The notes below the pieces were generated by a model. That model did no database searches, was not told where the DNA came from, and saw only the letters and a program-made list of their open reading frames with translations. 64,000 nt of DNA, taken from NCBI RefSeq assembly GCF_009811555.1, contig NZ_BLIN01000003.1:1488001-1552000 (forward strand), in the 5' to 3' direction. Source of the stretch: Streptomyces caniferus. Lineage in GTDB: Bacteria > Actinomycetota > Actinomycetes > Streptomycetales > Streptomycetaceae. Below are positions 16,662-25,032 of this stretch, in pieces. Position numbers and translations under genes: made by a program. Numbering within the stretch: position 1 is the stretch's first letter; every line of letters begins with the position of its first letter.

Positions 16662-16790
16662 ACACGGATGGCGTAACGCCCTCCCTGCGCACTCTGCGCA
16701 CATACGACACTTCTTTGCGTCATCACCAGGGCTCCCATCGGCCCTCTTTCGCTCATGCGTGCCGCCCAGATGACATCTGAGAGAAATTCT

Positions 16791-16833
16791 TGGCACTCAG
16801 TGTCTTGTCGCCTGGCACGCGGTGTCATACGTT
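16791..16833 (+). promoter_or_regulatory. ccr operon promoter with two repeated palindromic operators
   Basis: -35 TTGTCG (16805-16810), 17-nt spacer, -10 TACGTT (16828-16833). Two 14-mers, TGGCACTCAGTGTC (16791-16804) and TGGCACGCGGTGTC (16813-16826), start 22 nt apart, match at 12 of 14 bases and are each quasi-palindromic (GGCAC-N3-GTGTC). One abuts the -35 and the other fills the spacer, the layout of a repressor site bound on one face of the helix. Confidence 0.65.
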
Positions 16834-16840
16834 GAAGGTG

Positions 16841-17155
16841 TCCGGGCGGCCGGCGTGCTGAGATCCAACGCGCGCCGGCTGTCCCACCAGCCGTACGCGG
16901 CTGTCCGCCCGGATGCCTGCGTCACAGGCACATCCCAGCTGCCCGCTGGGCACCGCGCTCACCAGCGCTGCCAGGCTTCGCGGCCGACGGCTCTGCGACC
17001 CCCGCAGAGGCGACGGAAGCGGCGCCGCCCCGGCCGAACCGACGGCACCACCTCTGCACCACCCCCGACGTTCCCCCCAAGCCGTTTCCCTCAACGGTTC
17101 CCCGAGCTCGCCGTTCCGGTCGGGCCGGGGAGGCCCCAACCGCCGGAGGCACCCC
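16841..17155 (+). promoter_or_regulatory. Hairpin-rich 5' leader of ccr
   Basis: About 315 nt between the predicted start of transcription and the GTG of ccr, with no gene. Short perfect stems follow each other: 16877-16892, 16915-16929, 16934-16950, 16955-16968 and 16991-17009 (the last 7 bp, CTCTGCG/CGCAGAG). No cobalamin-box sequence was recognised. GCCGGAGG precedes the start codon. Confidence 0.45.
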
Positions 17156-18493
17156 GTGAACGAAATCCTGGACGCAATCCTTGCGCCTGACACCACCAGC
17201 GCCGACTTCGCCGGCCTGACCCTCCCCGAGTCCTACCGCGCGGTGACCGTGCACAAGGACGAGGCCGAGATGTTCGCCGGTCTGGAGAGCAAGGAGAAGG
17301 ACCCCCGCAAGTCGCTGCACGTCGACGACGTGCCGGTGCCCGAACTGGGACCGGGCGAGGCGCTGGTGGCCGTGATGGCCTCCTCCGTGAACTACAACTC
17401 CGTGTGGACCTCGATCTTCGAGCCGGTGTCGACGTTCGGGTTCCTGGAGCGCTACGGCAAGCTCTCCCCGCTCACCAAGCGGCACGACCTCCCGTACCAC
17501 GTCATCGGCTCCGACCTGGCCGGCGTGGTCCTGCGCACCGGGCCCGGTGTCAACGCCTGGGGCCCCGGTGACGAGGTCGTCGCGCACTGCCTGTCCGTCG
17601 AGCTGGAGTCCTCCGACGGCCACAACGACACCATGCTCGACCCCGAGCAGCGGATCTGGGGCTTCGAGACCAACTTCGGCGGCCTGGCCGAGATCGCACT
17701 GGTCAAGTCCAACCAGCTGATGCCCAAGCCCCAGCACCTGAGCTGGGAGGAGGCGGCGTCGCCCGGCCTGGTCAACTCGACCGCCTACCGCCAGCTCGTC
17801 TCGCAGAACGGCGCCGGCATGAAGCAGGGCGACAACGTCCTGATCTGGGGCGCGAGCGGCGGGCTCGGCTCGTACGCCACCCAGTTCGCGCTGGCCGGCG
17901 GCGCCAACCCGATCTGCGTGGTCTCCTCCGACCAGAAGGCGGAGATCTGCCGGAAGATGGGCGCCGAGGCGATCATCGACCGCAACGCCGAGGGCTACAA
18001 GTTCTGGAAGGACGAGCACAACCAGGACCCCAAGGAGTGGAAGCGCTTCGGCAAGCGCATCCGCGAGCTGACCGGCGGCGAGGACGTGGACATCGTCTTC
18101 GAGCACCCCGGCCGGGAGACCTTCGGCGCGTCCGTGTACGTCACGCGCAAGGGCGGCACCATCGTCACCTGCGCCTCGACCTCCGGCTACAACCACCAGT
18201 ACGACAACCGCTACCTGTGGATGTCGCTGAAGCGGATCGTCGGCTCGCACTTCGCCAACTACCGCGAGGCGTGGGAGGCCAACCGCCTGATCTCCAAGGG
18301 CAAGATCCACCCGACGCTGTCGAAGACGTACAGCCTCGAGGAGACCGGACAGGCGGCGTACGACGTGCACCGCAACCTCCACCAGGGCAAGGTCGGCGTG
18401 CTGGCACTGGCCCCCGAGGAGGGCATGGGCGTGCGCGACGAAGAAATGCGCGCCAAGCACCTCGACGCCATCAACCGGTTCCGGAACGTCTGA
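17156..18493 (+). CDS. ccr: Crotonyl-CoA carboxylase/reductase
   Basis: 445 residues. Key enzyme of the ethylmalonyl-CoA pathway: NADPH-dependent reductive carboxylation of crotonyl-CoA to ethylmalonyl-CoA. Counting from GTG 17156, the CO2-binding residues described for the Kitasatospora enzyme fall on the same numbers: Asn81 (in VNYN), Phe170-Glu171 (WGFET) and His365 (GSH). The MDR Rossmann motif GASGGLGSYA is at 233-241. The exact numbering agreement supports GTG 17156 over the longer in-frame reading; the site is preceded by CCGGAGG. First gene of the ccr-meaA-mcl-mch-acd operon. Ethylmalonyl-CoA is also an extender unit for polyketides in actinomycetes. Cytoplasmic. Confidence 0.97.
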   Translation: MNEILDAILAPDTTSADFAGLTLPESYRAVTVHKDEAEMFAGLESKEKDPRKSLHVDDVPVPELGPGEALVAVMASSVNYNSVWTSIFEPVSTFGFLERYGKLSPLTKRHDLPYHVIGSDLAGVVLRTGPGVNAWGPGDEVVAHCLSVELESSDGHNDTMLDPEQRIWGFETNFGGLAEIALVKSNQLMPKPQHLSWEEAASPGLVNSTAYRQLVSQNGAGMKQGDNVLIWGASGGLGSYATQFALAGGANPICVVSSDQKAEICRKMGAEAIIDRNAEGYKFWKDEHNQDPKEWKRFGKRIRELTGGEDVDIVFEHPGRETFGASVYVTRKGGTIVTCASTSGYNHQYDNRYLWMSLKRIVGSHFANYREAWEANRLISKGKIHPTLSKTYSLEETGQAAYDVHRNLHQGKVGVLALAPEEGMGVRDEEMRAKHLDAINRFRNV

Positions 18494-18533
18494 GGCGACT
18501 CGGACCTCCGGACCAGGAAGATACGGGCCTGAT

Positions 18534-20570
18534 ATGACTGAGCGTCAGAAGGATCGTCCGTGGCTGATGCGGACCTACGCCGGCCACTCCACCGCCGAGG
18601 CGTCCAACGAGCTGTACCGGCGTAATCTCGCCAAGGGCCAGACGGGCCTGTCGGTCGCGTTCGACCTCCCGACGCAGACCGGTTACGACCCCGACCACAT
18701 CCTCGCCCGCGGCGAGGTCGGCCGGGTCGGGGTCCCGGTGTCCCACCTCGGCGACATGCGACGGCTGTTCCAGGACATACCCCTGGACCAGATGAACACC
18801 TCGATGACCATCAACGCGACGGCCATGTGGCTGCTGGCGCTGTACGAGGTGGTCGCCGAGGAGCAGGGCGCCGACGTCTCCAAGCTGTCGGGGACGACGC
18901 AGAACGACATCGTCAAGGAGTACCTCTCGCGCGGGACGCACGTCTTCCCGCCGGGGCCCTCCCTGCGGCTGACCACCGACATGATCACGTACACGGTGGC
19001 GCACATCCCCAAGTGGAACCCGATCAACATCTGCAGCTACCACCTGCAGGAGGCGGGTGCCACCCCGGTCCAGGAGATCGCCTACGCCATGTCCACCGCC
19101 ATCGCGGTGCTCGACGCGGTGCGGGACTCCGGACAGGTGCCGGCGGAGAAGTTCGGCGATGTCGTGGCCCGTATCTCGTTCTTCGTGAACGCCGGCGTCC
19201 GCTTCGTCGAGGAGATGTGCAAGATGCGCGCCTTCGGCCGCATCTGGGACAAGATCACCCGTGAGCGCTACGGCATCGAGAACGAGAAGCAGCGCCGGTT
19301 CCGCTACGGCGTCCAGGTCAACTCGCTCGGCCTGACCGAGGCGCAGCCGGAGAACAACGTCCAGCGGATCGTCCTGGAGATGCTGGCCGTCACGCTCTCC
19401 AAGGACGCCCGCGCCCGCGCCGTGCAGCTCCCCGCCTGGAACGAGGCGCTGGGGCTGCCGCGGCCCTGGGACCAGCAGTGGTCGCTGCGCATCCAGCAGG
19501 TGCTGGCGCACGAGAGCGATCTGCTGGAGTACGAGGACATCTTCGCCGGTTCGCACGTCATCGAGGCCAAGGTGGAGGCCCTGGTCACCGACTGCCTCGC
19601 CGAGATCGAGCGGATCCAGGAGATGGGCGGCGCGATGGCCGCGGTGGAGTCCGGCTACCTCAAGTCGCAGCTGGTCACCGCGCACGCCGAGCGGCGGGCC
19701 CGGATCGAGGCCGGCGACGAGAAGATCGTCGGCGTCAACTGCTTCGAGGGCACCGAGCCCAACCCGCTCACCGCGGACCTCGACACCGCCATCATGACCG
19801 TCGACCCGGCCAACGAGGCACGGGTGGTCCAGGCGCTGCACGACTGGCGGGACAACCGCGACGAGGGGCGCGCCCAGGAGGCGCTGTCGGTCCTGAAGAA
19901 GACCGCGGCCGGTGACGGCAACCTCTTCGCCGCCACCGTGGAGTGCGCACGCGCCGGTGTGACGACCGGCGAGTGGGCCTGGGCGCTGCGGGACGTCTTC
20001 GGCGAGTTCCGCGCCCCCACGGGCGTCTCCAGCGCCCCGCTGGCGGTCGCCGCCGAGGAGGGCAGCCCGCTCGCCGCGGTCCGCGAGAAGGTCGCCAAGA
20101 CCGCCGCCGAACTCGGCAGCGGGAAGCTGCGGCTGCTGGTCGGCAAGCCCGGCCTGGACGGCCACAGCAACGGCGCCGAGCAGATCGCCGTACGGGCCCG
20201 GGACGCCGGCTTCGAGGTGATCTACCAGGGCATCCGGCTGACCCCGGAGCAGATCGTCTCGGCCGCGGTCGCCGAGGACGTGCACTGCGTGGGCCTGTCG
20301 ATCCTGTCCGGCTCGCACGCCGAGCTGGTGCCGGACGTACTGGCCCGGCTGCGGCGCACCGGCGTCGACACCACTCCCGGGCCGGGCGGCCCTCCCATAC
20401 CGGTCATCGTCGGCGGCATCATTCCCTCCGCCGATGCGACCGCGCTCCGGGAAGCCGGAGTGGCGGCCGTGTTCACCCCTAAGGACTTCGGTATTACGGA
20501 GATCATCGGCCGTATCGTCGACGAGATCCGGAAAGCGAACCAGCTCGACCCCCTGGAGGTCCCCGCATGA
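18534..20570 (+). CDS. meaA: Ethylmalonyl-CoA mutase-type B12 enzyme MeaA
   Basis: 678 residues: an N-terminal (beta/alpha)8 acyl-CoA mutase barrel and a C-terminal B12-binding domain with the DxHxxG signature DGHSNG near residue 544. It is single-chain, unlike the two-subunit methylmalonyl-CoA mutases of actinomycetes, and matches the MeaA branch. Predicted to convert (2R)-ethylmalonyl-CoA into methylsuccinyl-CoA with adenosylcobalamin. It lies 40 nt after ccr, and its TGA overlaps the ATG of the next gene (ATGA), so translation is coupled. Confidence 0.94.
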   Translation: MTERQKDRPWLMRTYAGHSTAEASNELYRRNLAKGQTGLSVAFDLPTQTGYDPDHILARGEVGRVGVPVSHLGDMRRLFQDIPLDQMNTSMTINATAMWLLALYEVVAEEQGADVSKLSGTTQNDIVKEYLSRGTHVFPPGPSLRLTTDMITYTVAHIPKWNPINICSYHLQEAGATPVQEIAYAMSTAIAVLDAVRDSGQVPAEKFGDVVARISFFVNAGVRFVEEMCKMRAFGRIWDKITRERYGIENEKQRRFRYGVQVNSLGLTEAQPENNVQRIVLEMLAVTLSKDARARAVQLPAWNEALGLPRPWDQQWSLRIQQVLAHESDLLEYEDIFAGSHVIEAKVEALVTDCLAEIERIQEMGGAMAAVESGYLKSQLVTAHAERRARIEAGDEKIVGVNCFEGTEPNPLTADLDTAIMTVDPANEARVVQALHDWRDNRDEGRAQEALSVLKKTAAGDGNLFAATVECARAGVTTGEWAWALRDVFGEFRAPTGVSSAPLAVAAEEGSPLAAVREKVAKTAAELGSGKLRLLVGKPGLDGHSNGAEQIAVRARDAGFEVIYQGIRLTPEQIVSAAVAEDVHCVGLSILSGSHAELVPDVLARLRRTGVDTTPGPGGPPIPVIVGGIIPSADATALREAGVAAVFTPKDFGITEIIGRIVDEIRKANQLDPLEVPA

Positions 20571-21532
20571 CAGCGCCCGTCAACCGGCTGCGGCCCCGCC
20601 GCTCGTGTCTCGCGGTCCCCGGCAGCAACCCGCGCTTCCTGGAGAAGGCCCAGGGCCTCCCCGCCGACCAGGTCTTCCTGGACCTGGAGGACGCCTGCGC
20701 GCCGCTCGCCAAGGAGGGCGCCCGGCACCACATCGTCGAGGCGCTGAACGGCGGCGACTGGGCCGGCAAGACCCGGGTCGTGCGGGTCAACGACTGGACG
20801 ACGCACTGGACGTACCGGGACGTCATCACGGTCGTCGAGGGCGCGGGCCCCAACCTCGACTGCATCATGCTGCCGAAGGTCCAGGACGCCCAGCAGATCG
20901 TGGCGCTGGACCTGCTGCTGACGCAGATCGAGAAGACCATGGGCTTCGAGGTCGGCAGGATCGGCATCGAGGCGCAGATCGAGAACGCCAAGGGCCTGGT
21001 GAACGTCGACGAGATCGCCGGCGCCTCGCCGCGCCTGGAGACCATCATCTTCGGCCCGGCCGACTTCATGGCCTCCATCAACATGAAGTCCCTGGTGGTC
21101 GGCGAGCAGCCGCCCGGTTATGGGGCGGATGCCTATCACTACATTCTGATGCGCATTCTGATGGCGGCGCGCACCTACGATCTGCAGGCGATCGACGGCC
21201 CGTACCTTCAGATCAAGAACGTTGACGGGTATCGCGAGGTCGCCGGCCGCGCCGCCGCCCTCGGCTTCGACGGCAAGTGGGTGCTGCACCCGGGTCAGGT
21301 CGAGGCCGCCAACGAGGTGTTCTCCCCCTCCCAGGAGGACTACGACCACGCCGAGCTGATCCTGGACGCCTACGAGTGGCACACCTCGGAGGCGGGCGGA
21401 GCCAAGGGTTCCGCGATGCTCGGCGACGAGATGATCGACGAGGCGAGCCGGAAGATGGCGCTGGTCATCGCCGGCAAGGGCCGGGCCGCCGGCATGACCC
21501 GCACGTCCAAGTTCGAGGCCCCGGAGGCATAA
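20567..21532 (+). CDS. HpcH/HpaI-CitE-type CoA lyase (beta-methylmalyl-CoA/malyl-CoA lyase candidate)
   Basis: 321 residues of the citrate lyase beta-subunit family. Motifs: RRSCLAVPGSNPRFLEKA at the N-terminus, FLDLEDACAP with the magnesium-binding acidic residues, and LETIIFGPADF. In the ethylmalonyl-CoA pathway this enzyme cleaves beta-methylmalyl-CoA to glyoxylate and propionyl-CoA. The assignment to that reaction rests on the operon context; family membership is certain. ATG 20567 overlaps the meaA stop by 4 nt; the next gene begins 5 nt after its stop. Confidence 0.92.
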   Translation: MTAPVNRLRPRRSCLAVPGSNPRFLEKAQGLPADQVFLDLEDACAPLAKEGARHHIVEALNGGDWAGKTRVVRVNDWTTHWTYRDVITVVEGAGPNLDCIMLPKVQDAQQIVALDLLLTQIEKTMGFEVGRIGIEAQIENAKGLVNVDEIAGASPRLETIIFGPADFMASINMKSLVVGEQPPGYGADAYHYILMRILMAARTYDLQAIDGPYLQIKNVDGYREVAGRAAALGFDGKWVLHPGQVEAANEVFSPSQEDYDHAELILDAYEWHTSEAGGAKGSAMLGDEMIDEASRKMALVIAGKGRAAGMTRTSKFEAPEA

Positions 21533-21537
21533 GCACC

Positions 21538-22062
21538 ATGCAGTTCGGCCGTACCTATGAAGAGTTCACCGTCGGCGATGTGTACAAGCACTGGCCCGGG
21601 AAGACCGTCACCGAATACGACGACCACCTCTTCTGCCTGCTCACCATGAACCATCACCCGCTGCACATGGACAGCAACTACGCGGAGCGGACCACCGATT
21701 TCGGGAAGAACGTCGTCGTCGGGAACTACATCTACTCGCTGCTGCTGGGCATGTCGGTGCCCGACGTCTCCGGAAAGGCCATCGCCAATCTGGAGATCGA
21801 GTCACTGAAGCACGTGGCGCCCACCTTCCACGGCGACACGATCTACGGCGAGACGACCGTGCTCGACAAGACGCCCTCCCGCTCCAAGACGGACCGCGGA
21901 ATCGTGTACGTCGAGACCAAGGGCTACAAGCAGGACGGCACCCTGGTCTGCGTCTTCCGGCGCAAGGTCATGGTCCCCACGGCCACCTACATCAAGGAGC
22001 GCGGCGGCGAGCAGCCCGGCCGCCCGGAGCTGCAGGCCCCTCCGGCCAAGAAGGAGAAGTAG
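21538..22062 (+). CDS. MaoC-like hot-dog dehydratase (mesaconyl-CoA hydratase candidate)
   Basis: 174 residues, a single hot-dog fold. MaoC hydratase motif: NHHPLHMDSNYAE supplies the catalytic Asp/His pair. In this operon the expected reaction is mesaconyl-CoA to beta-methylmalyl-CoA, between methylsuccinyl-CoA dehydrogenase and the CoA lyase. Known mesaconyl-CoA hydratases of proteobacteria are about twice as long, so this is the short actinobacterial form. ATG 21538 is five bases after the lyase stop; a longer in-frame reading would run into the lyase gene and is rejected. A Lys/Pro-rich tail ends the protein. Confidence 0.9.
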   Translation: MQFGRTYEEFTVGDVYKHWPGKTVTEYDDHLFCLLTMNHHPLHMDSNYAERTTDFGKNVVVGNYIYSLLLGMSVPDVSGKAIANLEIESLKHVAPTFHGDTIYGETTVLDKTPSRSKTDRGIVYVETKGYKQDGTLVCVFRRKVMVPTATYIKERGGEQPGRPELQAPPAKKEK

Positions 22063-22064
22063 CC

Positions 22065-23270
22065 ATGACCCGTCTCGCGCAGACCGAGGGCCTGACCGAC
22101 ATCCAGCGGGAAATCCTCTCCACCGTCCGCGACTTCGTGGACAAGGAGATCCTGCCGGTCGCCACGGAACTGGAGCACCGCGACGAGTACCCGTCGCAGA
22201 TCGTCGAGGGCCTGAAGGAACTCGGCGTGTTCGGCCTGATGATCCCCGAGGAGTACGGCGGGCTGGGCGAGTCCCTGCTCACGTACGCGCTGACGGTCGA
22301 GGAGATCGCCCGCGGCTGGATGAGCGTCTCGGGCATCATCAACACCCACTTCATCGTGGCCTACATGCTCAAGCAGCACGGCACGCAGGAGCAGAAGGAC
22401 TACTTCCTGCCGAAGATGGCGGCCGGTGAGATCCGCGGCGCCTTCTCGATGTCGGAGCCGGCGCTGGGGTCCGATGTTTCGGCCATTTCCTCCAAGGGCG
22501 TGCGGGACGGTGACGATTACGTCCTCAACGGCCAGAAGATGTGGCTCACCAACGGCGGTTCGTCCACGCTCGTCGCGGTCCTGTGCCGTACGGACGAGGG
22601 CCACCCGGAGGGCACCGCTCCGCACAAGTCGATGACGACCTTCCTCGTGGAGAAGGAAGCCGGCTTCGGCGAGGTGCGGCCCGGCCTGACCATTCCGGGC
22701 AAGATCGACAAGATGGGCTACAAGGGCGTCGACACCACCGAGCTGATCATGGACGGGCTGCGGATCCCGGCCGATCGGGTGCTCGGCGGCGAGACCGGAC
22801 GTGGCTTCTATCACATGATGGACGGCGTCGAGGTCGGCCGGGTCAATGTGGCGGCCCGCGGCTGCGGTGTCGCCCAGCGCGCCTTCGAGCTGGGCGTTTC
22901 GTACGCACAGCAGCGACACACCTTCGGCAAGCCGATCGCGCAGCACCAGGCCATCCAGTTCAAATTGGCGGAAATGGCGACAAAGGTCGAAGCCGCGCAT
23001 GCGATGATGGTTAATGCCGCTCGCAAAAAGGACTCGGGCCAGCGAAACGACCTCGAGGCGGGCATGGCGAAGTACCTGGCCTCCGAGTACTGCAAGGAGG
23101 TAGTGGAAGACGCTTTCCGCATCCACGGTGGCTACGGCTTCTCCAAGGAGTACGAGATCGAGCGGCTCTACCGCGAGGCCCCGATGCTCCTGATCGGCGA
23201 AGGCACCGCCGAGATCCAGAAAATGATCATTGGGCGACGGCTACTCGAGGAGTACCGGATCCAGGGGTGA
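22065..23270 (+). CDS. Acyl-CoA dehydrogenase (methylsuccinyl-CoA dehydrogenase candidate)
   Basis: 401 residues, standard FAD acyl-CoA dehydrogenase: N-terminal helical domain, FSMSEPALGSDVSAI with the FAD/substrate-binding segment near 130, and the C-terminal helical domain with QRHTFGKPIAQHQAIQFKLA and RIHGGYGFSKEYEIERLYRE. The operon position predicts oxidation of (2S)-methylsuccinyl-CoA to mesaconyl-CoA. It lacks the N-terminal extension of the Rhodobacter-type enzyme, so the substrate is inferred from context. It starts 2 nt after the MaoC gene and is the last gene before a 170-nt gap. Confidence 0.9.
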   Translation: MTRLAQTEGLTDIQREILSTVRDFVDKEILPVATELEHRDEYPSQIVEGLKELGVFGLMIPEEYGGLGESLLTYALTVEEIARGWMSVSGIINTHFIVAYMLKQHGTQEQKDYFLPKMAAGEIRGAFSMSEPALGSDVSAISSKGVRDGDDYVLNGQKMWLTNGGSSTLVAVLCRTDEGHPEGTAPHKSMTTFLVEKEAGFGEVRPGLTIPGKIDKMGYKGVDTTELIMDGLRIPADRVLGGETGRGFYHMMDGVEVGRVNVAARGCGVAQRAFELGVSYAQQRHTFGKPIAQHQAIQFKLAEMATKVEAAHAMMVNAARKKDSGQRNDLEAGMAKYLASEYCKEVVEDAFRIHGGYGFSKEYEIERLYREAPMLLIGEGTAEIQKMIIGRRLLEEYRIQG

Positions 23271-23349
23271 ACATCCCGTTTGCGCCACTTTGGCCTAGAC
23301 GAAGATCACACCCCGTCATCGTTCTTCGGCCACGGATTGGCTCTGGCTC

Positions 23350-23380
23350 TTGGCCAGTTGCCGCTCGTAACCGATAGCAT
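23350..23380 (+). promoter_or_regulatory. Possible promoter of the psd-pssA pair
   Basis: TTGGCC (23350-23355), 19-nt spacer, TAGCAT (23375-23380), in the 170-nt gap before psd. Spacing is slightly long, so the call is tentative. Confidence 0.35.
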
Positions 23381-23440
23381 CCATGGAAAGCCGCCGTCCC
23401 CCGTATCCATACGCGGCATCCTCCGCTACGAAGGTCATCC

Positions 23441-24088
23441 ATGCCCCACAGCCAATCCTCTGCACCACGCGGTCGCGTCCGCCTCGCGCGCGGAGCGTCG
23501 CCGTGGCTCCTGCCGACCGTTGCCACGGCAGCGGTCAGCCTCGCCCGGTCCCGCCGGTCGGGTCGCTGGGCCGCCGTTGCCGTGCCCACCACCGCACTGG
23601 CGGCGGGCATGCTGTGGTTCTTCCGCGACCCCGAGCGGGAGATCGCTCAGGGGCGGGTCATCTCTCCGGCCGACGGCGTGGTGCAGAGCATCATGCCGTG
23701 GAAGGACGGGCGCACCCGCGTCGCGATCTTCATGAGCCCGCTGAACGTCCACGTCAACCGCGCGCCGCTGGCCGGCACGGTGACGTCCGTGGAGCACATC
23801 CCCGGCGGGTTCGTCCCGGCGTTCAACAAGGAGAGCGAGAACAACGAGCGGGTGGTCTGGCACTTCGACACCGAGCTCGGCGACATCGAGATGGTGCAGA
23901 TCGCCGGCGCGGTGGCCCGCCGTGTCGTCCCCTACGTGCCCCAGGGCACCAAGGTGGAGCAGGGTGAACGGATCGGGCTGATCCGGTTCGGCTCGCGGGT
24001 CGACGTCTACCTCCCGGAGGGCGTCGAGGCCGCGGTCGAGGTCGGCCAGGCCACCACCGCGGGGGTGACTCGTCTTGACCGTGATTGA
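23441..24088 (+). CDS. psd: Phosphatidylserine decarboxylase, short (archaeal-type) form
   Basis: 215 residues. Makes phosphatidylethanolamine from phosphatidylserine at the membrane. An N-terminal hydrophobic region of two helices (about 22-60) is followed by RVISPADGVVQSI and the pair MSPLNVHVNR typical of the family. The self-cleavage site that creates the pyruvoyl group is the Gly-Ser of RFGSRVDV near residue 184. It is shorter than the E. coli enzyme and matches the PSD-A group. ATG 23441 has GAAGG 6 nt upstream. It overlaps pssA, which supplies its substrate. Confidence 0.93.
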   Translation: MPHSQSSAPRGRVRLARGASPWLLPTVATAAVSLARSRRSGRWAAVAVPTTALAAGMLWFFRDPEREIAQGRVISPADGVVQSIMPWKDGRTRVAIFMSPLNVHVNRAPLAGTVTSVEHIPGGFVPAFNKESENNERVVWHFDTELGDIEMVQIAGAVARRVVPYVPQGTKVEQGERIGLIRFGSRVDVYLPEGVEAAVEVGQATTAGVTRLDRD

Positions 24089-24935
24089 TCCCGAGACACA
24101 GGCGGGCTGGGCGCCCGAGACCGACGAGCACGAGGACGACATGCCGCTGTCCACGCGGCTGTCAATAGCGGACACCCTCACCCTCGGCAACGCGATCTGC
24201 GGGTTCATGGCCGTGTACTTCACGACCACCGGGGTCCTCATCCCGCACCTGACGGGCAACGAGGACGGCGGGATGGCCCGGCACAGCGCGGCGATGGCCG
24301 TGATCCTGATGCTGTTCGCGTCGGTCTTCGACCTCTTCGACGGGTTGGTGGCGCGCAAGCTGCGGGCCTCGGCGATGGGGGCCGAGCTCGACAACCTCTC
24401 CGACCTGATCAGCTTCGGCCTGGCGCCCGCGTACTTCGTCGTGACCTGGGGCATGGTCGCCCAGGACGCGAACCAGCGGGTGTCCGTGGTCGCGGCCGTC
24501 GTGGTGCTGCTGGCGGTGGTGCTCCGGCTCGCACGGTTCTCCTGCGTCCCGATGCGCGACGGCATGTTCCAGGGCATGCCGGGCCCGTTCGGCGCCCTGA
24601 CGGTCGTCGCCATCGTGCTGCTGGAGCTGCCGTTCGTGCCGACGCTGCTGGCGATCATCGGGGTGGCCTGGCTGATGGTGAGCCGGGTCGAGTACCCCAA
24701 GCCCCGCGGCCGTCTCGCGGTGGCGATGCTCGGCTGGATCGTGCTCAGCATGGGCATGCTCACGGCCTGGGCGCTGGACGCCCCCGGCGGCCAGCTGCTG
24801 CTGCAGACCGGCTGCGCCTTGCAGGTGGTCATGGGCGCGATGATCCCGCTGTTCGCGACGGCCCGGAGGGTCAACACCTTCCGCGACAACCGCCGCGAGT
24901 CGCGGGCGGAGTCCCGCGCCGCACAGCTTCCCTAG
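24075..24935 (+). CDS. pssA: CDP-diacylglycerol-serine O-phosphatidyltransferase
   Basis: 286 residues, integral membrane. The CDP-alcohol phosphotransferase motif is present: DLFDGLVAR followed by GAELDNLSD (the DxxDGxxAR...GxxxDxxxD pattern), near residues 88-112, with several TM helices around it. Makes phosphatidylserine from CDP-diacylglycerol and serine, directly upstream of Psd in the pathway. The reading frame opens at TTG 24075; GTG 24081 is an alternative start. Either overlaps the psd stop, so the two are coupled. The acidic N-terminal 30 residues precede the first helix. Ends at a strong terminator. Confidence 0.93.
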   Translation: MTVIDPETQAGWAPETDEHEDDMPLSTRLSIADTLTLGNAICGFMAVYFTTTGVLIPHLTGNEDGGMARHSAAMAVILMLFASVFDLFDGLVARKLRASAMGAELDNLSDLISFGLAPAYFVVTWGMVAQDANQRVSVVAAVVVLLAVVLRLARFSCVPMRDGMFQGMPGPFGALTVVAIVLLELPFVPTLLAIIGVAWLMVSRVEYPKPRGRLAVAMLGWIVLSMGMLTAWALDAPGGQLLLQTGCALQVVMGAMIPLFATARRVNTFRDNRRESRAESRAAQLP

Positions 24936-24945
24936 CGGACATCGA

Positions 24946-24997
24946 ACAACGCCGCGGGCCCCGAGCGAATTCTTTCGCTCGGGGCCCGCGGCGTTGT
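24946..24997. terminator. Bidirectional terminator between pssA and glycerate kinase
   Basis: Perfect 24-bp inverted repeat (arms 24946-24969 and 24974-24997) with a TTCT loop, 10 nt after the pssA stop and 35 nt from the convergent stop at 25033. Confidence 0.92.
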
Positions 24998-25032
24998 GGT
25001 GGGTGCGGCCCGCCGGGGGGCCGCACCGGGCC

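Noticed and set aside
16791..16826. CIRCE or HAIR heat-shock operator at the ccr promoter
   Set aside because: TGGCACTC looks like half a CIRCE site, but the second half and spacing (N9 to GAGTGCTAA) are absent; the 22-nt repeated quasi-palindrome is a better description.
16841..17155. Cobalamin riboswitch upstream of the B12-dependent meaA operon
   Set aside because: No B12-box sequence could be found in the leader; only short local stems.
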